A stretch of 64,000 nucleotides of DNA from CBDBCU01 sp965203435 (GCA_965203435.1 CBDBCU010000005.1:310001-374000), one strand, 5' to 3'; counted from the first letter of the stretch, positions 47,053 through 55,214 are shown. Notes: a model not told the origin generated them from the sequence alone. Numbers and translations are program-made.

Positions 47053-47496
47053 TTAGGCAATAGGCGGGAAACGCCTCGCCATAAACCTGGTAATCCGCTC
47101 TTCGTTGCCGGCATTCGCGCCGAGGAGAAAGCCGCACTCAAAGAGTTGAATGACCAAGCTGGAGTGGTTGACGCGATAGGATTCTCTCCTCGCGTACCAT
47201 TTGCCTTGGTCAGTGTAAAGCCGCTCCATAACCGGCGGAACCGGCGCGATGTTGCGGAAATAAATCCGCAACTGCCGGCCGTACTTGTTCACGCCTTCCG
47301 GCCAAACGTAGAACGGTTCGACGTTGGTAGCGGCGGGTAGGGCTACACCGCCAGTCAACGCCTTATACTGTTCCCGAAAGCCGGCAACCACATTGGGATG
47401 TAGTTCGGCGTGGATCTCGGTACGAACCTCGGGGCGCATGAGATAGGTCGCTACCTCGTAGAGTTCGTCATCCGGCAGTTCAGGTTTTCCCGGCAT
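47053..47496 (-). CDS. Unknown 147-aa protein at the end of a methyltransferase operon
   Basis: ATG 47496 follows AGGAGGAGGGGGAAA and overlaps the preceding methyltransferase gene by 17 bases. The product starts MPGKPELPDDELYEVATYLMRPEVRTEIHAELHPNVVAGFREQYKALTGG and contains NKYGRQLRIYFRNI. No standard PD-(D/E)xK or HNH motif is apparent. Gene order (two methyltransferases, then this) is that of a modification-plus-restriction operon, so it could be a small or novel nuclease or a control factor. I do not recognise the family. Confidence 0.7.
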   Translation of the reverse strand: MPGKPELPDDELYEVATYLMRPEVRTEIHAELHPNVVAGFREQYKALTGGVALPAATNVEPFYVWPEGVNKYGRQLRIYFRNIAPVPPVMERLYTDQGKWYARRESYRVNHSSLVIQLFECGFLLGANAGNEERITRFMARRFPPIA

Positions 47497-48280
47497 TTTC
47501 CCCCTCCTCCTTCCTGAATATCAGCAGATATTCATGGACTTTGTTGATGATAAATTTGCTGGGATACCCAATGGGACGCATGGCGTTATAGTCGGACTGC
47601 CGATCCCAGATGACTATGTCCTCCAGCGTCATCCCGGTTTTCGCCTTCACGGTGGAAATCGCGTCAGTGTGCAACGGATAAAACCGAGACCCCTTCCGCA
47701 AATCCATAATGTTAAGAATGAAATAGCCTTTTCGGCGCAAGACTATTTCAACTTCACGCGCTACCGCGCCAAGCTCATCAAGAAATGCGGTGTAGTCACT
47801 GATGTTGCCCAAGTCATACTCACTGTGAGAGTACGCTTTGGGCGATTTGCCATCAGCGCTTCGCCGGCGCGTCAGGATGTTCCAGTAAGGCGGCGAGGTT
47901 ACGCAAATCTCTACCGCCCCGCCTTCAAGGGACTTGCTCAAAGTGCGGGCGTCCTGGATTTCATAAATCCATTCTCGCCCCCCTTCCTTAAACAGGTCTA
48001 ACCTGTTCAGGAAAAGGTCGCGATAAGTGGGATTTATGTCGAACCCGATCGCCGCCATGCCTTTTTGCAAGGCAGCGATAAGAGAGGAACCCGATCCGGC
48101 AAAAGGATCCAGCAACACCCCCTTTGGATTGGCTACATAGCAGTCTATGAGCCGAGCGGCAAGGGCGACCGGAAAGGGCGCCGGGTGTTCCCTTGCATCC
48201 CGGTCCCTTGCTAGGTTTCGCCAAACGCTAAAGGAATTTTTGAGCCACCGGGAGCCGTCAAGCTGATTGGCTCGCTCCAT
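47480..48280 (-). CDS. DNA methyltransferase, N4-cytosine/N6-adenine type (TSPPYW)
   Basis: The 266-aa product has motif I LLDPFAGSGSSLIAA (58-64 core) before motif IV VTSPPYW (128-133), and a N-terminal WRNLARDRDAREHPAPFP segment. SPPYW-type motif IV is usual for N4-cytosine enzymes, though some N6 enzymes share it. The C terminus has IGYPSKFIINKVHEYLLIFRK, typical of the class. Its start overlaps the MT-A70 gene by 70 bases. Confidence 0.88.
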   Translation of the reverse strand: MERANQLDGSRWLKNSFSVWRNLARDRDAREHPAPFPVALAARLIDCYVANPKGVLLDPFAGSGSSLIAALQKGMAAIGFDINPTYRDLFLNRLDLFKEGGREWIYEIQDARTLSKSLEGGAVEICVTSPPYWNILTRRRSADGKSPKAYSHSEYDLGNISDYTAFLDELGAVAREVEIVLRRKGYFILNIMDLRKGSRFYPLHTDAISTVKAKTGMTLEDIVIWDRQSDYNAMRPIGYPSKFIINKVHEYLLIFRKEEGENAGKT

Positions 48281-48912
48281 GCTTCTTCCGCCTCCACCTC
48301 ATCTCCCCAACCCTCGAAGCCAGAGTGCAACCTCCGGGCAAATACGTCCAATCTCGGCCCAGGAAAATACTGCTTGATGTATTGGTAAAGGACAGCCGGT
48401 TTCTCACTATGCCGGCGAGACCGGGCGGTGAACAAAGTTTGCATCTTCCCCATAGAGTCTTTGGGAAAGATGCACTTCCCTTTATACGCGAACAAGCAGT
48501 GTTCCGTGGTAATTTGGAAAGGGCCGAAAGGACAAGGGCCAGTCCGCTTATCCCACGTCAAGAGCGTGTAATACTGGAACTTCCACTCCTCAAGCAAGTC
48601 AAAGGCTTGCTGCAGGATAGGCCGCCCGCTGGATTTAGAGCGGCTGTTAGTGGCCCACAGCCACAAAAAAGCATCGGGAGCAGCCCATTCGTCTATGGGC
48701 AACTCGGCAATCTCCTTGAAAGTCATGGTAGGGTAATCAAGGTCTTGCCCCTGATTAGGCCGGGAAGTCCGCAACCCGGTCTTTCCTTGATCCCACGGAG
48801 GATCAACAACGATGCAACGGTATTGCCCGGCGTTAAGCGGCCCTTTGGCAAAATCAGCTTGCCGACTTTCCCGGAGCCATTTGGCAGAATCGGGATGGCA
48901 GTCCGGCAGCAT
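48211..48912 (-). CDS. MT-A70-family adenine methyltransferase
   Basis: The 233-aa product has the MT-A70 DPPW motif at 37-40 (CIVVDPPWDQGK), then LPIDEWAAPDAFLWLWATN, LLTWDKRTGPCPFG, TEHCLFAYKGK and RRHSEKPAVLYQYIKQYFPGPRLDVFAR. Bacterial members methylate adenine in DNA, often in phage or mobile-island settings. GGGGGAGTAGGAA precedes the ATG. The gene heads a three-gene operon with a strong promoter 24 bases upstream. Confidence 0.88.
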   Translation of the reverse strand: MLPDCHPDSAKWLRESRQADFAKGPLNAGQYRCIVVDPPWDQGKTGLRTSRPNQGQDLDYPTMTFKEIAELPIDEWAAPDAFLWLWATNSRSKSSGRPILQQAFDLLEEWKFQYYTLLTWDKRTGPCPFGPFQITTEHCLFAYKGKCIFPKDSMGKMQTLFTARSRRHSEKPAVLYQYIKQYFPGPRLDVFARRLHSGFEGWGDEVEAEEAWSEPISLTAPGGSKIPLAFGET

Positions 48913-48936
48913 TTCCTACTCCCCCTAGATAAAGAT

Positions 48937-48971
48937 ATGTGTTTATACAACACATAAATAATAAGTGTCAA
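48937..48971 (-). promoter_or_regulatory. Strong promoter with operator-like palindrome for the MT-A70 operon
   Basis: On the minus strand TTGACA (48971-48966) and TATAAA (48947-48942) are separated by 18 bases. The palindrome ATGTGTT-N5-AACACAT (48937-48955) covers the -10, so a repressor bound there would block the promoter. The region is AT-rich against a G+C-rich genome. Confidence 0.7.
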
Positions 48972-49128
48972 GAAGTAGTACGCCCATTTTTGCCCCCTTC
49001 TACAACATCCTACCAGCCGTGACGCTTCCCCCGACCAATCGGCCCCCAACATCCAAAACCCGCCTCAATATGCTATCATTGCCGCCACCGCCGCCGGGCG
49101 GCGACTATTACCGGGGACGCTGAACGCT

Positions 49129-49722
49129 ATGAATGGGAAAACGAATAAGTACGACCGGGTTCTGGAACAGCATCGGCGGGCCAAGCAAGCCCAGGAGGGG
49201 ATGGAAATGGCCCTGGCCGACCACAAGGATGCCCTGGCCGCCGCCGCCATCCTGAACGAAGCCTTGCAACAGCACCGCTCCTTTCTGGATTTCGGCGGCG
49301 ATATGAGCCAGGCCCTGGAATGGCAAAAGAAAACCCTGGAGGCTAATGGCGGCCTGCCGCAGCTGTTGGCAAAACACCAAGCAGCCCTGGCCGCCGCGGC
49401 CGCCGTGGGGCAAGCTCTGGAACGGCATCAGGCCGCCCTGGCAGCGGCCGGCGGCTTGGCCCGCATCGTCGCCGAGCATCGGATGGCCCGGGAAGCCGCC
49501 GCCGAGTTCAAGGATATTACCGTCGAGCCGGGCAAGCGCAGCGGCCAGCCCTGCATCCGCTACATCCGAATGACGGTCTATGATGTGCTGGAGTATATGG
49601 CCGGGGGGATGTCCGATGCGGAGCTACGGGACGATTTCGACCTGACCCAGCAGGACCTGGACCTTTGCCGGGCCTTTGCGGCCGATCTGGACGGACGGCT
49701 CCAAGCCGGGATGGCCGGATGA
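49129..49722 (+). CDS. Helical protein with C-terminal DUF433 antitoxin domain
   Basis: Residues 1-125 form Ala-rich helical repeats (QHRRAKQAQEGMEMAL, LLAKHQAALAAAAAVGQALERHQAALAAA). Residues 128-190 (FKDITVEPGKRSGQPCIRYIRMTVYDVLEYMAGGMSDAELRDDFDLTQQDLDLCRAFAAD) match DUF433, a winged-helix-like antitoxin domain usually paired with a DUF5615 PIN-like toxin. The long helical N-terminal extension is not usual. The stop overlaps the start of the truncated partner as ATGA. Confidence 0.85.
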   Translation: MNGKTNKYDRVLEQHRRAKQAQEGMEMALADHKDALAAAAILNEALQQHRSFLDFGGDMSQALEWQKKTLEANGGLPQLLAKHQAALAAAAAVGQALERHQAALAAAGGLARIVAEHRMAREAAAEFKDITVEPGKRSGQPCIRYIRMTVYDVLEYMAGGMSDAELRDDFDLTQQDLDLCRAFAADLDGRLQAGMAG

Positions 49723-49770
49723 AACTGCTCTTTGACCAGAACCTTTCCCGCCCATTGCCGCTGTCCGCCC
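49719..49770 (+). pseudogene. Truncated DUF5615 PIN-like toxin
   Basis: The reading MKLLFDQNLSRPLPLS matches the N terminus of DUF5615 toxins (MKLLFDQNLSPRLV...), with the first acidic residue of the active site. After about 15 residues the frame runs into sequence antisense to the CoA-transferase gene, whose 3' end is at 49774. The toxin body is missing. Confidence 0.75.
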
Positions 49771-49773
49771 CCC

Positions 49774-51012
49774 CTACACCACCCCCGCCGCTATCAGCTG
49801 CGCCAGTTCCGCCTCGGCCACGCCGCCGAGGCGGCCCAGGATTTCCCGGTTGTGTTCGCCCAGCAGCGGCGGCGGGCCGGCGGCGGTGTCCGGGGTTTCG
49901 GTCAGGCGGATGGGATTGTTGACGGTGCGGAAAGAGCCGCCCAGAGAGTCGCCGCTGTCCACAAACATTTTGCGGGCCGCCAGGTGAGGACAGCGATCCA
50001 AGTCGGCGGCGTCCTGTACAATGCCCATCGAAAAGCCCAGTTCAATCAGCTTTTGGGCGATTTCCAGCTTGGGCAGATGCTGCGACCATTCCTCAATGGC
50101 CGGGACGATGTGGTCAAAGTAGAACTGGCCGCTGATGCCCTGCCCCAGATAGCGGGGGTCGCCGATTAAATCCTCCCGCCCGACCAGCCGCCACAAGCCC
50201 TCCCACTTGCCGCCGCCCCCGCCGGAACCGGCCAGCACCGCATAGCCGTCTTTAGCTTTCAGCGCCAGTTGGGCGGTAATCATATTCTCCCGGGCGCGGG
50301 TCGTAACCTGCCCGGTGGCCTGGTAAAAAGGCATAATGCTGGTGGTATGGGCCACCATGCAATCGTACATTGCCATATCCAGATGCTGGCCGCGCCCGGT
50401 CTGACGGCGGGATTCCAGAGCCAGCATAATGCCCAGGGCGGTCCAGACGCCGGGGACGGAATCTCCGATATTGTCGCCCACCATTTGCGGCGGGCCGTCC
50501 GGAGCGCCGGTAATTTCCATCCAGCCGCCCATGCCTTGGACGCAGGGATTGTTGGCCGGCCAGTCGGAATAGGGGCCGCGCAGCCCGTCGCTGTCGCCAA
50601 AGCCGGTGATGCTGGCATAAATCAGACCGGGATTTATTTGGCGCAGGCGGTCAAAGCCCAGGTTCAGCCGCTGCAAGGCTCCCGGCCCCCAATTGTCCAG
50701 CAGCACATCGGAAACTGAGGCCAGCCGCTCAAAGATTTCCCGGCCCCGGGGCTGGCGCAAATCCAGGGTAACGCTTTTCTTGTTGCGGTTAATCGCCAGG
50801 AAACGGGCGCTGACCTGGCGGCCGTCCTCGGACGAGACAAAAGGATCGTTCAGCCGCGCCCTTTCGCCGCCTTGAGGACGCTCGATTTTGATAACCTCGG
50901 CCCCCATATCGGCCAGGATCATGGCGCAAAAGGGGCCGGCCACAATGTGGGTAGCGTCCAGCACCCGCAGGCCGGCCAGGGGCCGGGGCGCCGTTTCCGT
51001 TTCGGCAGTCAT
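49774..51012 (-). CDS. CaiB/BaiF family acyl-CoA transferase
   Basis: The 412-aa product has LAGLRVLDATHIVAGPFCAMILADMGAEVIKIERPQGGERARL, INRNKKSVTLDLRQPRGREIF, DVLLDNWGPGALQRLNLG with the likely catalytic Asp, and GLIYASITGFGDSD. Class III CoA-transferases move CoA between organic acids and are abundant in Chloroflexota. ATG 51012 is the family start; the longer frame is not supported. The 3' end cuts into the neighbouring toxin gene, so it or its flank may have moved in. Confidence 0.9.
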   Translation of the reverse strand: MTAETETAPRPLAGLRVLDATHIVAGPFCAMILADMGAEVIKIERPQGGERARLNDPFVSSEDGRQVSARFLAINRNKKSVTLDLRQPRGREIFERLASVSDVLLDNWGPGALQRLNLGFDRLRQINPGLIYASITGFGDSDGLRGPYSDWPANNPCVQGMGGWMEITGAPDGPPQMVGDNIGDSVPGVWTALGIMLALESRRQTGRGQHLDMAMYDCMVAHTTSIMPFYQATGQVTTRARENMITAQLALKAKDGYAVLAGSGGGGGKWEGLWRLVGREDLIGDPRYLGQGISGQFYFDHIVPAIEEWSQHLPKLEIAQKLIELGFSMGIVQDAADLDRCPHLAARKMFVDSGDSLGGSFRTVNNPIRLTETPDTAAGPPPLLGEHNREILGRLGGVAEAELAQLIAAGVV

Positions 51013-51194
51013 CAGGCAAAATCCCCCTAACAGTGGTTTCAAGGATGTAATATAATTCAATTGGCGAGTAATGACAAATAACATTCCGCCATTCGGTTAT
51101 AGTATATTCCTCCGGCAGCCCGTTCCGGGGGAACGGGGCCATAAGCCACCGCCCATTGCAATCCAGTCAAACCGCTATAGGAGGGCTTAATTCG

Positions 51195-51380
51195 ATGAGT
51201 GGACGCCGCCCGTTTTACGAACTTACCACGCATTTCACCGCGGCCGATTGGGAGTGGATTGATGCGCGCGTGGCCGAGGCCCTGGCCGCTATGGAGCCGG
51301 ATCAGCCGGCGGAATCGCCGCCAAAGCCGGCCGGCCCGGAGGCCCCGGCGGTGGATGCGGTTGAGGATGCGGCCGGGTAG
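51195..51380 (+). pseudogene. Truncated copy of the HigA-like N terminus
   Basis: GGAGGGCTTAATTCG precedes ATG 51195. The product (MSGRRPFYELTTHFTAADWEWIDARVAEALAAMEP..., about 61 aa) matches residues 1-35 of the methyltransferase fusion at 51994 (about 85% identical DNA over roughly 115 bp), including the ribosome site. It then ends in a Pro/Glu-rich tail. It is either a remnant of an antitoxin gene or the donor of the fused segment. No toxin lies upstream. Confidence 0.6.
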
Positions 51381-51454
51381 TAAGCCGTCAGTCCACCAAC
51401 CCGGGGGATTTGTCCCCGTCCGCCGCCGTTTTCCTACACCCCTACCGTGCCGTC

Positions 51455-51560
51455 TTACTTCCCGCGCAAGCGGGAATCCTGACGGTATTGCCAAAGACCG
51501 GCCCACTACCCATCAGGCATTTCGGGGTTCCCGCTTACGCGGGAAGGACGGTGGGCAAGG
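51455..51560. repeat. Family A paired-palindrome element
   Basis: Palindromes near 51461 (TTCCCGCGCAAGCGGGAATC) and 51527 (GGTTCCCGCTTACGCGGGAA) enclose a core with CCAAAGACCGGCCCACTACC. It separates the truncated HigA-like gene from the toxin gene. Confidence 0.83.
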
Positions 51561-51613
51561 GATGAAAAAGGCCATTGACGGCGCGCCGATAATCGGGAAT
51601 AATAGCCGTCAGT

Positions 51614-51997
51614 ATGAGCAGCGCGGCGGATCCTCAGGTTTGGAATGTGGAATCCACTGCCCAATTCGAGCGGTGGTGGGACAGCCTTACACCAGCGGAG
51701 CAGCGGTCCATTGACAGCAGCATCCGGCTCCTGGGTCAAAAAGGACCGACCCTGGAGTTTCCCCATTCCTCGGGAATTCGCAGCTCCCGCCATAGCAATA
51801 TGCGGGAACTGCGGGCGCAAAGCGGCGGCCGCCCTTTGCGGGTCTTTTACGCCTTTGACCCGCGGCGGACGGCTATTCTACTCCTCGGCGGCGACAAGAC
51901 CGGGAACGACCGCTTTTACCCGCGTTTTGTCCGCCGGGCCGACGAACTTTATGACGCACACTTGGCGGAACTGCGCCGGGAGGGTTTAATCCGATGA
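51614..51997 (+). CDS. RelE/HigB-family (Gp49-like) toxin
   Basis: The 127-aa product reads VWNVESTAQFERWWDSLTPAEQRSIDSSIRLLGQKGPTLEFPHSSGIRSSRHSNMRELRAQSGGRPLRVFYAFDPRRTAILLLGGDKTGNDRFYPRFVRRADELYDAHL, which matches Gp49-like HigB ribosome-dependent mRNA interferases (NMRELR, RVFYAFDP, LLGGDKTG). Its stop overlaps the next start by 4 bases (ATGA), the place where a HigA antitoxin is expected. It is probably intact. Confidence 0.9.
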   Translation: MSSAADPQVWNVESTAQFERWWDSLTPAEQRSIDSSIRLLGQKGPTLEFPHSSGIRSSRHSNMRELRAQSGGRPLRVFYAFDPRRTAILLLGGDKTGNDRFYPRFVRRADELYDAHLAELRREGLIR

Positions 51998-53577
51998 GCG
52001 GACATCGCCCGTACCACGAACTTACCAAGCATTTCACCGCGGCCGACCGGGCGTGGGTGGATGCGCGCGTGGCCGAAGCCCTGGCCGCTATGGAGCCGGC
52101 CCATCCCTACCTGGCCGGCCAGACCCTGGTTCACGGCGACAACTTGCAAGTCCTTAAGGAACTGCCGGACGAAACCGTGGACCTGATTTACCTGGAGCCG
52201 CCCTTTAACAGCAACCACTTTTATGTGGCCGCCTTTAAGGACAAGGGCCGGGTGGAAAGCCAGTTGCGGGACATTTGGCGCTGGAATGTAGCGGCGGAGA
52301 ACGCCTTTCAGCGCTTCCCCCACGGGCCGCTCCGGGACTGCCTGCGCGGCATCCGCCTGCAAGCCGGGGACAAATCCCCTATGGCCGCCTATGCCGTTTT
52401 TATGGCCGCCCGCCTGGCGGAAATGCATCGGATCCTGAAACCCACCGGCAGCATCTATCTGCACTGCGATCCCCACGCCAACGCCTACCTGCGGATTTTG
52501 CTGGACACCATTTTCGGCGCGGCCAATTTCCGCAATGAAATCGTCTGGCGCATCGGCGAGGCAAGCGATTTCAAGACCCAAGAGAAGGGTTGGCCCCGGA
52601 ATCACGACACCATCCTTTACTACACCAAGACCGGCGATGCGGCCAAGCGGTTCTACAAGGAGCATATTCCCTACCCGCCTTATTATGCGCGGCGGGATGG
52701 CAAAAAGCCGACGGGCAAAGGCATTCCCGTCGATGACACCTGGAATTGCAGCGCGGTCGACACTCTCAATTCCCTTAGCCTAAGTTTCCCGCCGGAGAAA
52801 GCCGGCTATCCCACCCAAAAGCCCTTGAAACTGCTGGAACGCATCATCAACGCCTCCTCCGAACCGGGCGAAATTGTCCTGGATCCCTTTTGCGGCGGCG
52901 GCGTTACGGCCGCAGCTGCGGCCGGGCTGGGGCGCAAGTACCTGGGCATTGACATCAGCGGCATTGCGGTGCGGGTAATGCAGCAACGGCTGGAATCCCG
53001 GGGCAAGGGCTATGTGCCGACGGTGTACGGCTTGGATTGGGGCGATTTTGATTGGGAGCATTTCGAGGAGCGTGCCCTACTGCCGCGGGGTCAAGCGGCC
53101 GATGGCGTGCCGGGCTGGGCCTGGGCCGAGGATAAAATCGCCGCCCTGCTTAACGCCGTCCCCAATCAGCAGAAAACCGGCGATAGCGGCGTCGATGCCC
53201 GCTACTTCGGGGCGATCGATATTGACCGCAACGAGGGCATTGTCATCCCGATGCAGGTAAAGATGCGCCGCAACGCCGTGGGCCGGCCCGATCTGGAGCA
53301 ACTGCTGGGGGCGCAAACGGCGATGCAGAACCGGGGCCTGCACGCCCCCATGTCCATAATGGTCAGCCTGTATCCGCCGCCGCAGTCCCTGCGGGTTTTC
53401 GCCGCCGAACAGGGCCGGGTAACGCTGCACACCCGGGATGGCGGCCGCCAGGAATATCCCAAAATGCAGGTGCTGAGCGTCCAGGAAATGCTGCAACACG
53501 CCGAGCGGCCGGCCCTGCCGCCGGTGGATCCCCGCTCCCTGGTCGGCGACACCCAAGACAAAATGCTGGTGGGGTAG
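51994..53577 (+). CDS. HigA-like N terminus fused to a beta-class methyltransferase and an Mrr-like nuclease domain
   Basis: Residues 1-35 (MSGHRPYHELTKHFTAAD...RVAEALAAMEP) resemble the N terminus of HigA antitoxins that follow Gp49-like toxins (xxRPFxELTKxFSPERRARVxAxxAELxAEM); the XRE helix-turn-helix itself is absent. Residues 40-340 are a beta-class N6-type methyltransferase: motif IV at 68-71, where EPPF replaces the usual DPPF, then HRILKPTGSIYLHCDP and NEIVWRI, and motif I LDPFCGGGVT at 296-304. Residues about 395-470 (GDSGVDARYFGA...PMQVKMR...GRPDLEQLLGA) resemble an Mrr-type catalytic fold with D401, Q421 and K423. Length 527 aa. It is translationally coupled to the toxin. Confidence 0.78.
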   Translation: MSGHRPYHELTKHFTAADRAWVDARVAEALAAMEPAHPYLAGQTLVHGDNLQVLKELPDETVDLIYLEPPFNSNHFYVAAFKDKGRVESQLRDIWRWNVAAENAFQRFPHGPLRDCLRGIRLQAGDKSPMAAYAVFMAARLAEMHRILKPTGSIYLHCDPHANAYLRILLDTIFGAANFRNEIVWRIGEASDFKTQEKGWPRNHDTILYYTKTGDAAKRFYKEHIPYPPYYARRDGKKPTGKGIPVDDTWNCSAVDTLNSLSLSFPPEKAGYPTQKPLKLLERIINASSEPGEIVLDPFCGGGVTAAAAAGLGRKYLGIDISGIAVRVMQQRLESRGKGYVPTVYGLDWGDFDWEHFEERALLPRGQAADGVPGWAWAEDKIAALLNAVPNQQKTGDSGVDARYFGAIDIDRNEGIVIPMQVKMRRNAVGRPDLEQLLGAQTAMQNRGLHAPMSIMVSLYPPPQSLRVFAAEQGRVTLHTRDGGRQEYPKMQVLSVQEMLQHAERPALPPVDPRSLVGDTQDKMLVG

Positions 53578-53582
53578 CGGCT

Positions 53583-53905
53583 TACCCCTTTCCGCTCATC
53601 CTGAACTTGTTGAAGGATGGCCGGCCGCCATTCCGTCCCATCCGGCCTTTCCAGCCGCCGTTGCCCATCCTTCAACAAGTTCAGGATGAGCGGATGGAGT
53701 TGCAAGTTCAGGATAAGCGGATGGGGCGGCGGCCCCGCAATCGTCCTTCCCGCGCCAGCGGGAATCCAATAGCCCATAGAACCGTCCTTCCCGCGTAAGC
53801 GGGAATCCCGAACGGTAAAGCCAAAGACCGGCACACTACACAATCGGGCATTTCTGGATTCCCGCTTACGCGGGAATGACGGTAGGGGGGCGGGAAGGAC
53901 GGTAG
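53583..53905. repeat. Family B and family A repeat cluster
   Basis: Family B copies lie at about 53590-53620 and 53665-53695 in opposite orientations, with a partial copy to 53720. Family A palindromes near 53750 (GCGCCAGCGGGAATCC variant), 53785 and 53857 follow, with degenerate tails. No gene is seen in 53578-53970. Confidence 0.85.
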
Positions 53906-53970
53906 CGAAATGGGGAAAGACGGTTTTGCCCGCGCAGCCGGCCGCAGCATACGACCGGCTAACCCCTGCC

Positions 53971-54881
53971 CTAAAACCAGGCATAGGTGCCTTGCGACCG
54001 TTGGCTCCAACCCGCTTGCCCTAACGACCGCATTGCCGGGGCCAGGGCGGTCAGTTGCCGCGTCCACTCCCCTTTGCCGATGTTATGCCACCTACCTTGC
54101 CCGGGAAAAATCCCCTCCACCGGCAAGGCGGCCAGCCGCGCCATAGTGTCCGCCAGGATTTCCCAGGAGTGAAAGGTCTGATTAGGGAAAACATCCAATT
54201 CCCGCCGCCGCTGATTCCAGTGCAGGGTGTCCCCGGTGAACAGATGCCGCTGATCCAGATGATAGACCACATAGCCGGCGGTATGCCCCGGGGCCGGGAG
54301 GGAGACGACGCCGGGAGCGATAACGACCGGGGCGTCCGGGCCGGTTACATCGGTGGCTAACGGGGCGGCATCGGCATCGGCCGCGCCAATCCAAATCCGG
54401 GAACCGTAGCGTTCCGCCCAACGCGCATAGTCGGCTACATCATCCCGGTGGGTCAGCAGGATATGGGCCACGCCGCCCCGGGCGTCGACCCTTTCCGCCA
54501 AGGCCCGGCTGAATCGGGGCGCATCAATCATCAGGTTGCCCTCGGGACGGATCGCCAGAAAGGAATGGGCGGCGAAAGAGGCCAAGGCATTGCTGCCCAG
54601 GGCATAGACCCGGCGGCCAGTTCATAGGGAAAGACGCCGGCCGGCTCCCGGGGAAAGTCCCGGTTGCCAATGGATTTGGTGGGACAAGCGGCGGCGGCCC
54701 GCCATAAGGCCGCCGCCTCAGCATCGGTAGTCGGCTGACGGCGGATTAAAGAGCGGCCGGTTTCATCCATACCGATCGTCTCCGGCGCCCAGTTGCGGGC
54801 CGCATCGCAGCGGATGCAGCGGTTATCCACATACCAGGGGCCGGGAGCATTGGCCGGATGGGACCGGTCCGGACGGGGCAT
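53971..54881 (-). pseudogene. Ferredoxin/MBL-fold fusion gene split by a frameshift
   Basis: From ATG 54881 (AGGAGGCCGCCTT upstream) the first frame gives a ferredoxin-like domain: WYVDNRCIRCDAARNWAPETI ... AAACPTKSIG ... VFPYELA. Here the third expected Cys of the CxxCxxC set is Ala. Near 54615-54625, about where the text reads GCCGCCGGG, the match moves to another frame: GRRVYALGSNALASFAAHSFLAIRPEGNLMIDAPRFSRALAE, then an MBL fold with LTHRDDVADYARWAERYG, PGHTAGYVVYHLD and FTGDTLHW. In related proteins these two domains are one chain. It is a real mutation or a sequencing error. Confidence 0.75.
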
Positions 54882-54899
54882 AAGGCGGCCTCCTGGCGG

Positions 54900-55100
54900 T
54901 TACATCCGGATTTTCTTTTCCCCGGACAGGTAGGCGTCCGGCTCTTTCTGGAAAGCCCGATTGCAGCCCGGCCCGCAGAAATAGTAGGTCTGGCCCTGGT
55001 ATTCGTAGCTGCCGCCGGGCGGCTTGGCGCTATCCACTTGCATAGCGCACACCGGATCCGTTTCCCGCCGGCCGCGCCGGCGCAGCAATTGGCTCAGCAT
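54900..55100 (-). CDS. YHS-domain small protein
   Basis: The 66-aa product reads RRETDPVCAMQVDSAKPPGGSYEYQGQTYYFCGPGCNRAFQKEPDAYL. DPVCxM...YYFCxxxCxxxF is the YHS/TRASH metal-binding motif found at the N termini of copper P-type ATPases and as single-domain proteins. It probably binds copper or another soft metal. It lies 18 bases upstream of the ferredoxin/MBL gene on the same strand. Confidence 0.88.
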   Translation of the reverse strand: MLSQLLRRRGRRETDPVCAMQVDSAKPPGGSYEYQGQTYYFCGPGCNRAFQKEPDAYLSGEKKIRM

Positions 55101-55214
55101 AATCCGCTCTCCTTTCCTTATGGGCTGGTGGAATCCTTAATCCGGCAAATCCCTTTGGCGGCCGGCGTATCCGTCCTTTCAGAGTAGGGCAATGGCATAT
55201 ATCTGACAACCCTC

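Noticed and set aside
53581..53720. Frames with HPELVEG or NLLKDG translations as genes
   Set aside because: These are translations of family B repeats.
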